Shown piece after piece: positions 20,613-30,143 of a stretch of DNA of 61,057 nt (positions are counted from its first letter, which is position 1; each line of letters begins with the position of its first letter). Origin of the DNA: Planctomycetaceae bacterium (GTDB taxonomy: Bacteria > Planctomycetota > Planctomycetia > Planctomycetales > Planctomycetaceae). The stretch lies in NCBI GenBank assembly GCA_020426505.1, contig JAGQPX010000085.1, forward strand, positions 1 to 61,057. The letters are read 5' to 3'. Below the pieces are notes generated by a model. The model worked only from the letters and a program-made list of their open reading frames with translations, was not told the DNA's origin and made no database searches. Made by a program: the position numbers and the translations under genes.

Positions 20613-20687
20613 GTTGAATGTCGAAGGTCGAAAGTCGACATCTTGCCCGCACTTCTCACATTCGACATTAGACCTTCAACCATAGAC
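20613..20687. repeat. Inverted pair of 28-base heptamer elements
   Basis: The left element (20613-20640) has four units of the type GTTGAAT/GTCGAAG. The right element (20660-20687) is four related units in the opposite orientation. The 19-base spacer is unrelated. The pair fills most of the 87-base gap between the ThiF-like and cysteine-cluster genes and could form a long imperfect hairpin. Confidence 0.8.
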
Positions 20688-20691
20688 CCTC

Positions 20692-21963
20692 ATGTCCCAC
20701 TTCTCTCTCGAACTGCCGACGATCCAGAACTGGAATTGCCACTCGTGCAGCGAGTGTTGCAAGCAACACGGCATCTTTGTGACGGACGAGGACAAAGCCC
20801 GCATCGAACAGCAGGAGTGGACCGAAGCAGACGGCATCCCCGCCGGTCAGGAGTTGTTCGTCAAGGAGGGTGGTTGGCTCGGAAAATCGTGGTATCGGCT
20901 CGCGCAGCCGAACGGGGCCTGCGTGTTTCTCGATGATGAAGGATTGTGCCGGATTCATGCCAAGTACGGCGAGCCTGCGAAGCCGCTGGCGTGCAGGATC
21001 TATCCGTATGCGTTTCACCCGGCGGGAAGCAAAGTTGCCGTGAGTGTGCGGTTTAGCTGTCCGTCGGTCGTGCAGAACCTTGGACAGCCGGTGACGTCGA
21101 ACCGCAAGGAGATTCGCGGGTATGCGAATCAAGTGGTGCCCGCCAATGTGCGAGACGCCGAACCGCCCGAGTTGACGCCCGGCACACGTCTCGGCTGGAC
21201 AGATTTGCTTCCAGCCGTTGACGTTCTCGACCGCCTGCTTGCGGCTGACGATGTTCCGGTGTTGATCAAATTGCTGCGCGTTTTGTATTGGGTCGGACTG
21301 ATCGAACAGTCGAAGTTCGACAGACTCGCGGGCGATCGACTTTCCGAATTCTGGGACATCATTGGCCAGGCATCGATCGAAGCATTCGGGACAGACACTC
21401 CCGTCGAACAAATCGCTCAGCCGACCCGGATCGGCCGGTCGCAGTTTCGGCTACTCGCAGGTCAATATGCTCGCAAGGACACGTACGCCGATGATCGCTC
21501 CTTACGCGGACGCTGGCGGTTGCTACAAATGGCACTGGCGTTGACTCGTGGTCGGGGCACGGTGCCGCCCGTGCAGACGTGCTTTCGCGAGGTGCCGTTT
21601 GAGTCTCTTGAGCAATCTTTCGGTCCGCTTCCGGATGCTGCGGAGGAGATGTTCACTCGTTACTTCCGCGTGAAGATCAAGGGGATGCACTTTTTCGGTC
21701 GCCCCTACTACGGCGTCCCCTTCGCCGAAGGCGTGCACAGTCTTGCTCTGGTGTATCCGGTTGTGCTCTGGATCGCCCGCTGGATCGCAGTGAGCAACGA
21801 TCGCACCTCACTGAGCAGTGACGACATCGTTCAAGCGATCACGATCGCAGACCACAATCACGGTTACTCGCCCGCCTTCGGCACCTGGGGCTTCCGCCGC
21901 CGTGTGCGAAACCTCGCGCAGATGGGAGACATCGCAAAGTTGTGTGCGTGGTATGGGCAATGA
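20692..21963 (+). CDS. YkgJ-family cysteine-cluster protein
   Basis: A 423-residue protein. The N-terminal YkgJ domain has CHSCSECCKQ (residues about 16-25), a distant C in GLCRIH and CRIYPY near residue 100, the Cys pattern expected to bind zinc or an iron-sulfur cluster. The C-terminal 300 residues are helical and unassigned, which is common for planctomycete members. No signal peptide is present. Function of the family is unknown. It lies 87 bases after the ThiF-like gene with the heptamer pair between, so co-transcription is possible. Confidence 0.85.
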   Translation: MSHFSLELPTIQNWNCHSCSECCKQHGIFVTDEDKARIEQQEWTEADGIPAGQELFVKEGGWLGKSWYRLAQPNGACVFLDDEGLCRIHAKYGEPAKPLACRIYPYAFHPAGSKVAVSVRFSCPSVVQNLGQPVTSNRKEIRGYANQVVPANVRDAEPPELTPGTRLGWTDLLPAVDVLDRLLAADDVPVLIKLLRVLYWVGLIEQSKFDRLAGDRLSEFWDIIGQASIEAFGTDTPVEQIAQPTRIGRSQFRLLAGQYARKDTYADDRSLRGRWRLLQMALALTRGRGTVPPVQTCFREVPFESLEQSFGPLPDAAEEMFTRYFRVKIKGMHFFGRPYYGVPFAEGVHSLALVYPVVLWIARWIAVSNDRTSLSSDDIVQAITIADHNHGYSPAFGTWGFRRRVRNLAQMGDIAKLCAWYGQ

Positions 21964-22018
21964 GTGGTGAACTGTTCGCGTGCTGGTGTCGCTAAGCCGC
22001 ACACGATGGATGTGACCG

Positions 22019-22843
22019 TCACGGTACGAAGGGGAAGAGGCGTTTGATGACGGTTGCGTCGAGGGGGGCGCCGTATTCACACGGTTCGAAGGCTTCGATG
22101 TAGCGGATCTGGCGGCCGCGTTCTTCTCCGTAGGTGGCGATCAGCAGGTCACGGTGGCGGTCGGCGAAGGAGTCGATCCAGCCGAGATAGAATCCTTTGA
22201 GCCACTTGCGGCGTTCATCAGGATCGGACGGGACTTCGTCATCGCGGTGCATGTTGTATGGAAGCCACTCGTAAAACTGTGACTCGTGGCAATCGAGCAT
22301 GGCAACGACCTTATCGAGCACCGGTTCGATGTCGACAGCGACCGTGGGGGCGAGGCGATACGGACGCTCAAACGTATCCGGCAGGTAAGCGATGATCGGG
22401 TTGTCGCGAAGTGCGGCCACGTCCGGGACGATCGGCGGCACGGTCACCATATAGGCCGCATCGCACACGAGTTGTGACGTGTAGCGGTGGTCGGGGTGAT
22501 AGTCATTTGGTCGGTGCGTGAGGATCAGGTCCGGGTTATACTCGCGGATCAGTGCAATGATCTCGAAGCGGGCATCAATGGTGGGCTGGAGATAGCCGTC
22601 GCGGTAATTGAGGACATCGTACTGGATGCCGATCGTGGCCCCGGAAGCGGCGGCTTCCTTGCGTCGGCGACTCACGAGTTCCTCGCCAGACATCTCGTGA
22701 TGGCCGGATTCTCCGTTGGTGACGCTGACGAATCGCACGTCGTGCCCGTGCTGTCGCCAGAGAGCCGCTGTGCCGCCTGCGTGAAGGTCGCAGTCGTCGG
22801 GGTGGGCTCCAATGATGAGGATTCGCAGCGTCTCGGCAGGCAT
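22019..22843 (-). CDS. PIG-L/LmbE-family deacetylase
   Basis: A 274-residue zinc-dependent deacetylase of the LmbE/PIG-L family. The zinc motif AHPDDCDLHAGG lies at residues about 13-24, VTNGESGHHEM follows, and HPDH near residue 120 supplies the third zinc ligand. Members remove N-acetyl groups from sugars such as GlcNAc conjugates. The ATG at 22843 is used in place of the TTG directly before it. It is a single gene converging on the YkgJ gene; the substrate is unknown. Confidence 0.92.
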   Translation of the reverse strand: MPAETLRILIIGAHPDDCDLHAGGTAALWRQHGHDVRFVSVTNGESGHHEMSGEELVSRRRKEAAASGATIGIQYDVLNYRDGYLQPTIDARFEIIALIREYNPDLILTHRPNDYHPDHRYTSQLVCDAAYMVTVPPIVPDVAALRDNPIIAYLPDTFERPYRLAPTVAVDIEPVLDKVVAMLDCHESQFYEWLPYNMHRDDEVPSDPDERRKWLKGFYLGWIDSFADRHRDLLIATYGEERGRQIRYIEAFEPCEYGAPLDATVIKRLFPFVP

Positions 22844-23095
22844 CAATGATCTCCGTTGCGTCTTCAGTGATCCTCCATCATAGCAACTGCCGGGCGACGA
22901 CTCATGCCCGTCCTCAACGAAACTTTTTCGGTTTTCCAGCGGCGATGCACAGCGGGACGGGCTTTACCGGCCACGCCACCTGAACGACAATAGGCGTTTC
23001 ACTGACTGAGCTGATGACGGATGCATGGATGTGCGTAGACTCACCCCGAGTGGTGAGAGTCACGGCGGACATTGACTGACTGAACAGGAAATTTC

Positions 23096-26000
23096 ATGGC
23101 GTCGTCCAATCCGACCGACCGATCGCCGGGGGCCGACGAAAGTGCCTCCGCAGCGCGCGAGGTCCTGGGCCATCTGAACTTTTCGACCGGGAAACCCGAG
23201 CCGTCCCTGCACCGGAATATCGACCTGCTGTGCCAGGAAGTCGGAAGCGAGGATCGTCCGAATCGGCTGCGCAAGCACCTCCTCCGGGAACTGGACGCCC
23301 TCCGCGGCACGTCGCCGGCTTTTGCGGACTGCAAACAGGCGGAAGGGGTGATCGACCTGACGCTGGGGGGATGTCTCGCAGCATACCGATCCCATCATGC
23401 CGACCTGCTGTTCCATCTTCCGCCGGAAGAGTTCGAGGCCCCCTTCCTGCTGGGACGAATGTTCGAAGCGGTGTTGCTGCAAGGCGAACCCTGGGATGAC
23501 CGCGGACGCATCGTGCAGGGAGCCGTCACCCATCTCAACGATTTTGTGGGCTATCGACCCATCGCGGTCCTTGAGAATGGCCGCAAGATGGAGATCTACG
23601 ACAACGAGCGGTTCCGCTGTGTGCCCATTTTCATCGAAGGGGCGGGTGTGGCCAGCGGAGATCATCACGATCTAATTGAGGCGACGCTGGCCTTTCTACG
23701 TGAGTCGCCTCAGGACTTGTTGCATGCAGCTCATTTTGATCTCCAGCAGATGCATGAGTTGGCGATCGATGTGCGAGCTCACGATCAAACGCATCCGGTC
23801 AACAAACGGACAAACTACCTGTTCGGCGAATGGGACCCACATCAAATCGATATCAAAGGGCAATATACCCGATTCGTGCTGCGTCGGATCATCCTCGATG
23901 CCCTTGTGCGCTGGGTCGAGGATGAACAGGCGGGTGTCGCACGGGATGAACGCTTGTTCGATGCGGCGGCGGCTTTGTCGGGGACAATTCTGATGGCATC
24001 GTCCATCAGTGGCGCGGGGCCGGAGACGCACGACTCGACCGTATCGCTGACGTCGTTGTTGCCCATCATCGCACGACGCCGCGACGAGTTCTACAACCGG
24101 CTGATGGAGAGTCTGACAGGTTCGCGAAAAAGCCGTCTCGATCGTGAAGCCGAGTTGACACAACAACCATTCGGACATGTCCGGCAGTACCTCAACATGA
24201 CGGTCGCCAGTTACGGCGCGCGTCAAGTGCAATACCGGGAGCTAGCGTACCTCTTCGCACGGATGGGGCACGGCGACGCGAGCCGTCGTCAGGCACATGT
24301 CATCCCCTCCGCATCCGCACGCTTTGAGTGCGAGATTCAATGTCGTGTCGGCGCGGCACGTCGATGTCTCGACCGGGGAGCCATCGAACGGGCGGTCGAA
24401 TCGGTCGTCGAAGCAGTCGACCTGCTGCACCGAGGGATCGAATGCGGAGCGCTCGTCGACCCGTGGAATATCCTCGGCTTTCACGGTCAGTTCCCCCTGT
24501 TCACCTCACGCGAGGATGCCATCCCTGACGGTCGCATCGAGACGTTGATGCTGCTGATGGATGACCTGTTCTCCGTCTACGCGCGATGTCTGGGTGAAGC
24601 GGCTGCGCTCGGGAATACGCAGCTCAGCGAGGACATCTCCCGACGTTTCCTGGATCTGGCGGAGTGGTGGGACAAGTTCGGCAGCGACGTGATCGACGAT
24701 CTGCCGGACGTCTCCGGGCATGAGAGCTGGGAGGCAGCGACGCAAGTATCGAGCGTGCTCAGCGAATGGAGAAAGGCTGGAGAAGAGGCTGGAGACATCG
24801 GCTTCTGGAAACAGCATGTCGAACGATTTCATTCGGCTCAGTCGTACGCCCAGGTCATCGAAGCACTCCTCGCGAAGGGAGACTCCGTCGCTGCGATGGG
24901 ATTGATGATGCAATGGCTCAGTCAAGTCGACGAAGTCGGCTTCGAGTCACCTCGCGATTCGATCTTCGCCATGCTGATCCGCTGGATGCGGTTGCCGGCA
25001 GTGAGCGAAAACACAGACCCCACGAACCGCCCCATGACGCTTCGCCGGATGTTCGAGTTTCTGGAAGCGAATGCAGGCGACTTCTGGTCCGTCCCCAGTC
25101 TGGAGACAGCCGTCGGCATCGCACGAGCCGGTAACGATCACTCGGCCGACATGGAGTGGGTCGACGAGGATGGATTTGACGACGAGCAGGATGAAGAAGA
25201 CAGCCTGTACAGTGCCGCATATGAGCAAGTCACTTTTCGCGACAGCGCGGATGACGGGACGTGGGGTGACACGCTCGATGATGGTTTCGATTTGCAGGAC
25301 ACAGAATTTGAACTGATCAATCGCAGTCTCGAACCCCGCATCAAGTTCCTGAACGCGGTCGCCCAGATGTGGCAGATGGCGGCCGTCTCGATGACAGCCG
25401 AGTGTCAGAATACAAGCCGGGAAGAGGCCGAGAGCATTCGCACGGCAACCCGAGATTGGGTCCGCACTCTGCGTCGGTGGCAGGACGATCTCCGTTCGCT
25501 AATGAAGGGGGTGTGGACACACAACATCGCCCCCCCCTCCGGCGATCACGACGCGAACCTCGAATTCGACATCCAATGGCAAGTCAAACTCTATGTGATG
25601 CATCAGTTAATCGTGACGGTCATCGGCTGCCGTCACGCAGAGCGACTCTTGCAGAGCTGTCTTCCCGCAGATGACGAACTGCTCCGCGAAGAGGATCAGG
25701 AACGGCAAATCGTGGAGTTGCTCGGCCATGTCGTGCGAGGCGAGGCGGATGCTGTGATTCGTCTGCTACCGGACTGGGTCGCATCACTCAAACAGAAACA
25801 GCAGTTGCTGTACGTTCCGCTGGAGCACTCCGGCTCGCCGCAATCCGTGCTCAACGTTCAACTGTTGCAGACGACGATCCGTTTTCTGTTGGCTTCGATG
25901 CCGCGGCTCGGGTTGCTGCGGGGAACGTTCCACTTGCTACAGGCCGTATTCACGATGGAGCGCAATTCGAGGCCGAACGGTCCAGCGATCACAGAGTTCG

Positions 26001-27181
26001 ACCGGGCCTTTCAGGTGGCACTCCGTCGAACTCTCGAAGCTGTCGTCACGTCAGCGGCCACGTGGGACGCAAAGGGGACATCCGGCAGTCTCGAAGAAAC
26101 GCTTGTTGAACAAGTCCAGCAGGCTCTCGGGCCATTTCAGGATCTGTGGCAGAAGCACAGCGAAACCATGCGATTGTCAGCCGTTGATGCTGACGGGCCG
26201 CATCGGGGTGTCGACTGGGAAACAATTGAGGAATTCATCCGGACCTACGGCAGCGACCTGTTTCACGCGAGTCAGCTCACGCTCGGGAATGTCCGGGCAA
26301 TCCTGAGAATGGGTGTCTCGCACTACGTGGATTTCCTGATCAAGGAGCAGGACCCCCTTCGCCCGATCAAGCTGGTGGAAGACCTCGATGCAGGCCGTAT
26401 TGACCACGAGGATACCGAGTGGTGTCTGGAGTTCATCTACTCGGTGGTCGTCGACAAGTTTGATCGGTTCGTGGAATACAACACGACGACGACCCAGTCC
26501 GACTATGGCGAGAACTTCCATTGTCTGCTGGACTTTCTCCGACTCGAAGCTCAATACGACCGGGACGCCTGGAACCTGATCCCGCTCAAGATCGCGCACG
26601 AAGTGCTGGCTCGCGAGGGACACGCCGAGGCTGCGTTCATCTGGGAGCAGCTTTGCGAGGAACATGCCTCCGAGCAGGCGGAAGAGTACGTCGAGGAGTA
26701 CCGACGACTTGCTCAACATCACGGCATGCGGATGCCGGCGATCGCGGATCATCTGAACGACCGCTTCGTGAAACCACTGGCGGTCAATCGCATGGTCTCG
26801 CTGGTGGAGCAGTCCATCAAAGATGCCCGTCAGCAAACGGGCGAGTCGTTCGCCTTCGAGAAACTGGAGGCCGAGGTCGATGAATACCTGCAGGACTCGT
26901 GGGGTTCTGGTGTTGACGTGCCGGAATGGTTACAAAGCCTCGGCTCGGAGGTCGACCGAGTGGAGATGGACTCCGGCGGAGGACGTCCAGGCTCGACAGC
27001 GGACATCGTGCTGCCTCAAACTCGCCTCGACCGTAAAGCCTTGGCCAAAGAGCTCGACGCGATTGAAAAACCACTTCGACGGCGTCGGCAGAAAGGCACG
27101 ACACGTCGTGACAAAACAGACGTGAACCCTGGTGATCATCCGACCACCGACGCCCCGGGAGATGCCAAGGACGCCCCCTGA
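23096..27181 (+). CDS. Unrecognised 1361-residue protein
   Basis: I do not recognise this protein. It is soluble, with no signal peptide or membrane helices, and rich in Trp, Glu, Asp and Arg. Much of it reads as helical repeats, with many amphipathic segments such as RAVESVVEAVDLLHRGIECG and YAQVIEALLAKGDSVAAMGLMM that resemble TPR/HEAT-type solenoids. A very acidic stretch lies at residues about 680-750 (WVDEDGFDDEQDEEDS). The C-terminus is basic and low-complexity (EKPLRRRRQKGTTRRDKTD). It is the largest complete gene here, monocistronic, ending five bases before the convergent response regulator gene. Confidence 0.9.
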   Translation: MASSNPTDRSPGADESASAAREVLGHLNFSTGKPEPSLHRNIDLLCQEVGSEDRPNRLRKHLLRELDALRGTSPAFADCKQAEGVIDLTLGGCLAAYRSHHADLLFHLPPEEFEAPFLLGRMFEAVLLQGEPWDDRGRIVQGAVTHLNDFVGYRPIAVLENGRKMEIYDNERFRCVPIFIEGAGVASGDHHDLIEATLAFLRESPQDLLHAAHFDLQQMHELAIDVRAHDQTHPVNKRTNYLFGEWDPHQIDIKGQYTRFVLRRIILDALVRWVEDEQAGVARDERLFDAAAALSGTILMASSISGAGPETHDSTVSLTSLLPIIARRRDEFYNRLMESLTGSRKSRLDREAELTQQPFGHVRQYLNMTVASYGARQVQYRELAYLFARMGHGDASRRQAHVIPSASARFECEIQCRVGAARRCLDRGAIERAVESVVEAVDLLHRGIECGALVDPWNILGFHGQFPLFTSREDAIPDGRIETLMLLMDDLFSVYARCLGEAAALGNTQLSEDISRRFLDLAEWWDKFGSDVIDDLPDVSGHESWEAATQVSSVLSEWRKAGEEAGDIGFWKQHVERFHSAQSYAQVIEALLAKGDSVAAMGLMMQWLSQVDEVGFESPRDSIFAMLIRWMRLPAVSENTDPTNRPMTLRRMFEFLEANAGDFWSVPSLETAVGIARAGNDHSADMEWVDEDGFDDEQDEEDSLYSAAYEQVTFRDSADDGTWGDTLDDGFDLQDTEFELINRSLEPRIKFLNAVAQMWQMAAVSMTAECQNTSREEAESIRTATRDWVRTLRRWQDDLRSLMKGVWTHNIAPPSGDHDANLEFDIQWQVKLYVMHQLIVTVIGCRHAERLLQSCLPADDELLREEDQERQIVELLGHVVRGEADAVIRLLPDWVASLKQKQQLLYVPLEHSGSPQSVLNVQLLQTTIRFLLASMPRLGLLRGTFHLLQAVFTMERNSRPNGPAITEFDRAFQVALRRTLEAVVTSAATWDAKGTSGSLEETLVEQVQQALGPFQDLWQKHSETMRLSAVDADGPHRGVDWETIEEFIRTYGSDLFHASQLTLGNVRAILRMGVSHYVDFLIKEQDPLRPIKLVEDLDAGRIDHEDTEWCLEFIYSVVVDKFDRFVEYNTTTTQSDYGENFHCLLDFLRLEAQYDRDAWNLIPLKIAHEVLAREGHAEAAFIWEQLCEEHASEQAEEYVEEYRRLAQHHGMRMPAIADHLNDRFVKPLAVNRMVSLVEQSIKDARQQTGESFAFEKLEAEVDEYLQDSWGSGVDVPEWLQSLGSEVDRVEMDSGGGRPGSTADIVLPQTRLDRKALAKELDAIEKPLRRRRQKGTTRRDKTDVNPGDHPTTDAPGDAKDAP

Positions 27182-27186
27182 TCGAC

Positions 27187-27681
27187 TCAGACCCAGCGAT
27201 GTTCCGGAAGAGCATCCATGGTCGACTCAGCATCGCGCGTTGTGGGGACGATCATGTCGGCCCTCCAATAGCTCTTTAGCTCGGTAATCAGCTCAAAGAA
27301 CTTCTCAAGATCAACCGGCTTGACGAGGTACGCCTGAACAGACAGATCCTCACTGACGAGCACGTCCTGCTGGTCAGTCGACGCGGTCATCACGACCACA
27401 GGGATGCTGCTGAGCCGGTCGTTCGAACGGATTTCGGCCAGTACCTCGCGACCACCTTTGCCAGGCAGTCCCAGGTCGAGCAGGATCAAATCCGGCTGAG
27501 GAGCCTGCCGGTAGACACCTTCGCAGTGAAGGAACTGGGAAGCCTGCTCACCGTCTCGCAGCCATGTGAGCCGATGCTCAAACTGGCCCCGCTTCAATCC
27601 GCCGATCGCAAGCCGGGCAGCGGGCACACTGTCCTCAACGAGGAGGACCTCCATTGGTCGTCCGACCGTTTCTCGCTGCAT
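27187..27681 (-). CDS. Single-domain response regulator (Rcp1-like)
   Basis: A 164-residue CheY-type receiver with no output domain. The acidic pair is VLLVEDS (Glu/Asp), the phosphoacceptor Asp is in LILLDLGLPGKGG, the switch Thr is in VVMTAS, and the Lys is in AYLVKPVD. The long beta3-alpha region and the C-terminal extension after the receiver match the Rcp1 group linked to phytochrome-type kinases. No kinase is nearby. The ATG at 27681 is supported by GGAG seven bases upstream. It lies downstream of the helicase gene on the same strand. Confidence 0.92.
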   Translation of the reverse strand: MQRETVGRPMEVLLVEDSVPAARLAIGGLKRGQFEHRLTWLRDGEQASQFLHCEGVYRQAPQPDLILLDLGLPGKGGREVLAEIRSNDRLSSIPVVVMTASTDQQDVLVSEDLSVQAYLVKPVDLEKFFELITELKSYWRADMIVPTTRDAESTMDALPEHRWV

Positions 27682-27753
27682 GTCGCTTCTCCGACACGAG
27701 TCTGAATGAGACGCCACGGGTGACAAGATAGCACACCGGACCGGCCTCATCCA

Positions 27754-29046
27754 TCATGCGTAGTGAAACTCTGGTCGCTTTGGCTTGACGATGTCGTCCA
27801 CGTGCTGGCGTTTCGGCCCCGGACGATAGGCTTCAAACCCATCGATCGTGTATTCGCTCAGCAGCAGGTTGATTCGCATCTCGATATTAGTGAGTTGCTT
27901 GCCCTCTTCCTTCGTCGCAAAAGTGAAGGCTCTCCCCTTTTTGAGCGATGACATCCGACCTGTGCGACCAACGCGGTGCACATAGTCGTCGCAGTATTCC
28001 GGCACTGTGTAATTAATGATGTGTGAGATGCTGCTCACATCAATTCCGCGACCGACGACATCAGTCGCGATCAGTAGTCGGGTCTTCCCCGCCCGGAAGT
28101 CACGCATCACGCGATCTCGCTGACGTTGTTGAAGGTCGCCGTGGATCACCGCCACACCGGGCAGACGTTTGGAGATCTTGCGATGCAGTTCATCCGCACC
28201 TCGCTTGGTCCGGCAGAAGACGATTGCCTGATGGGGACGCTCTCGACGCAAGAGTCTCACGAGGAGCTGGAACTTCCGATCGCCATCGACGGTGCAGTAG
28301 AACTGCTCGACGGCATCCGTGACCACATTGTCTTCCGAGAGATCGATACGAATCGGATCGGACATGAACCGCATGGCGAGCCGCTCAACGGGAGCCGGCA
28401 TCGTGGCGGACAATAACAGCGTCTGTCGTTGTTTCGGACAATGTTTGAGGATGCGTTCGATATCGGGCAGAAACCCGATGTCCAGCATGCGATCGGCTTC
28501 ATCAAGAATGGCGATCTTGATCGTCGACAGATCAAGGACGCCGCGCCGAATCAGGTCCAACACTCGTCCCGGCGTACCGATCGCGATTGTCGGCTTGCGA
28601 TTCAAATGATCGACCTGCCGTCCGATGGGACGTCCGCCGACAAGGCAGGCGGGATCACAATGATGCTCGGCTGCGAGTCGCGACGCTTCGGCAGCAACCT
28701 GTTCACTCAACTCTCTGGTCGGAGCAAGAACGATTGCCTGGAGTTCTGTGCTGTTGTGATCAATTTGCTCGAGCACGGGAATCACGAATGCAGCCGTCTT
28801 CCCGGTGCCTGTGCGCGCCTGACCGATGCAGTCGCGCCCAGACATTGCCTTGGGAATGAATCCGGCCTGGATAGGCGTCGGGGCCTCAAACCCCATGCCA
28901 CCCAAAGCCCGCAGCATGTCATCCCCGAGGCCCAAGCTCTCGAAATCTGTGCACGCCTCAGAGTCGTCCGAATGATCGTGGTGACTGTTTTGAGAATGAG
29001 AATTGTCTGTTTCCGGCTCCGCCGTTCCGTCGATTAGTGTCGTCAA
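27754..29046 (-). CDS. DEAD-box RNA helicase (RhlE-like)
   Basis: A 430-residue ATP-dependent RNA helicase. All motifs are present: Q motif APTPIQ, motif I ARTGTGKT, Ia PTRELSEQ, Ib TPGR, II DEAD, III SAT, and in the second RecA domain IATDVVGRGID and HRVGRTGR. The first 40 residues are acidic and His-rich (NSHSQNSHHDHSDDSE). The start is TTG at 29046, supported by AGGAG eight bases upstream; there is no nearby ATG. Such helicases act in ribosome assembly and RNA decay. The following response regulator gene may be co-transcribed. Confidence 0.95.
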   Translation of the reverse strand: MTTLIDGTAEPETDNSHSQNSHHDHSDDSEACTDFESLGLGDDMLRALGGMGFEAPTPIQAGFIPKAMSGRDCIGQARTGTGKTAAFVIPVLEQIDHNSTELQAIVLAPTRELSEQVAAEASRLAAEHHCDPACLVGGRPIGRQVDHLNRKPTIAIGTPGRVLDLIRRGVLDLSTIKIAILDEADRMLDIGFLPDIERILKHCPKQRQTLLLSATMPAPVERLAMRFMSDPIRIDLSEDNVVTDAVEQFYCTVDGDRKFQLLVRLLRRERPHQAIVFCRTKRGADELHRKISKRLPGVAVIHGDLQQRQRDRVMRDFRAGKTRLLIATDVVGRGIDVSSISHIINYTVPEYCDDYVHRVGRTGRMSSLKKGRAFTFATKEEGKQLTNIEMRINLLLSEYTIDGFEAYRPGPKRQHVDDIVKPKRPEFHYA

Positions 29047-29426
29047 GTTCTATACTCCTATTTATTTACGTCGTCTGCTCAACACTCGCCAACACGATCC
29101 TTCGGGCGGCTGTGGAGCACGAAACTGTGCCTGTTCTTTTTTTCTAACACTTCGAGATCACCGGAATTGTACCCTTCCCAGGCGATCAACGTCAATTCGA
29201 GGCTGCGACTCACCAATGACAGCAAATGACGCGAAATACTCCTACAAGCCAATGCACGCACAACCGTAAAAACACCCTGATCATGACAGAACGATCGAAC
29301 CGTATCGATCACCTCGAACTGTGAGACGTTCGATTGTCTCTAGCGGACGCCGAACTCCGAAACGTGTAGACTTGCACTGAGCCGAAGGGTTTGACCGAGC
29401 GATCGATTCTTGACGGATAGAATCAG
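29047..29426. other. Intergenic region between divergent genes
   Basis: 380 bases between the helicase and BON genes. It holds both 5' leaders. A T-rich tract lies near 29132-29142. I see no gene, no clear riboswitch fold and no repeat element; a long regulated leader for a cold-shock-type helicase is possible but unproven. Confidence 0.45.
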
Positions 29427-30143
29427 ATGAGACAGATGATGTTTCGACGACTGATCGGATTGTTATCACTCGTGGTCGTTGTGTGCGTCATGCCATCGAC
29501 ATGTCGGGCCCAACAGCAACCGACAACCACCGGGTCGTCGTCGAACGGTACACCATCCGGCACTCAGGCGACGTCAGGCTCGACGACCGCATCAACGACG
29601 ACAACCACCAACACTCAAGGAAGCAACCTCACCGGTCAAGGTGTGCAACAGCCTCAATTCCGAGCGTTCGGAGATGCACTGAATCAGAATCCCTCGGGAT
29701 TCGTCGGCCGCGGAGCCAGCGATGGGTTCACCGGACAACAGTTTGCAGGGCAGTCGAATGTGAATGGCAACGTCAGCCCCCAGTTGGGCGGATTGGGGGC
29801 GAACCGAGGCAACACGAACGCGGGACAGAGTCAACCGTCGGGACCAAGCCGTGCTGCAAGATTGAGGCCGCGACACCGTGTTGCGTTCTCATTCTCACCG
29901 TTGCGCATCGATGCTGTCCGTTCGAACGTTGCGAATCACATCAACTTTCTTGATGGTCGCGTTTCAGGGGTCGAAACGACGTTGACTCCCGACGGCACCC
30001 TGATGCTGCAAGGAACGGCTGTCAGTCCTGATGCGAGGAAACTGGCCGAAGCACTCGCAAGGCTTGAACCCGGAGTGCGTCGTATCGACAATCAGATCAG
30101 TGTGTCGCCTTCCCCAGAGCTACCAAACAGTATCGCTCCCTGA
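29427..30143 (+). CDS. Exported protein with C-terminal BON domain
   Basis: A 238-residue secreted protein. A signal peptide (RRLIGLLSLVVVVCVMP) leads into about 120 residues of Ser/Thr/Gly/Asn/Gln-rich, likely unstructured sequence, then a C-terminal BON-like fold from about residue 165 (VRSNVANHINFL, LTPDGTLMLQGTAVSPDARKLAEALARLEPGV). BON domains bind phospholipids or the outer-membrane interface. The stop overlaps the next gene's ATG (TGATG), so the two are translationally coupled. Confidence 0.82.
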   Translation: MRQMMFRRLIGLLSLVVVVCVMPSTCRAQQQPTTTGSSSNGTPSGTQATSGSTTASTTTTTNTQGSNLTGQGVQQPQFRAFGDALNQNPSGFVGRGASDGFTGQQFAGQSNVNGNVSPQLGGLGANRGNTNAGQSQPSGPSRAARLRPRHRVAFSFSPLRIDAVRSNVANHINFLDGRVSGVETTLTPDGTLMLQGTAVSPDARKLAEALARLEPGVRRIDNQISVSPSPELPNSIAP

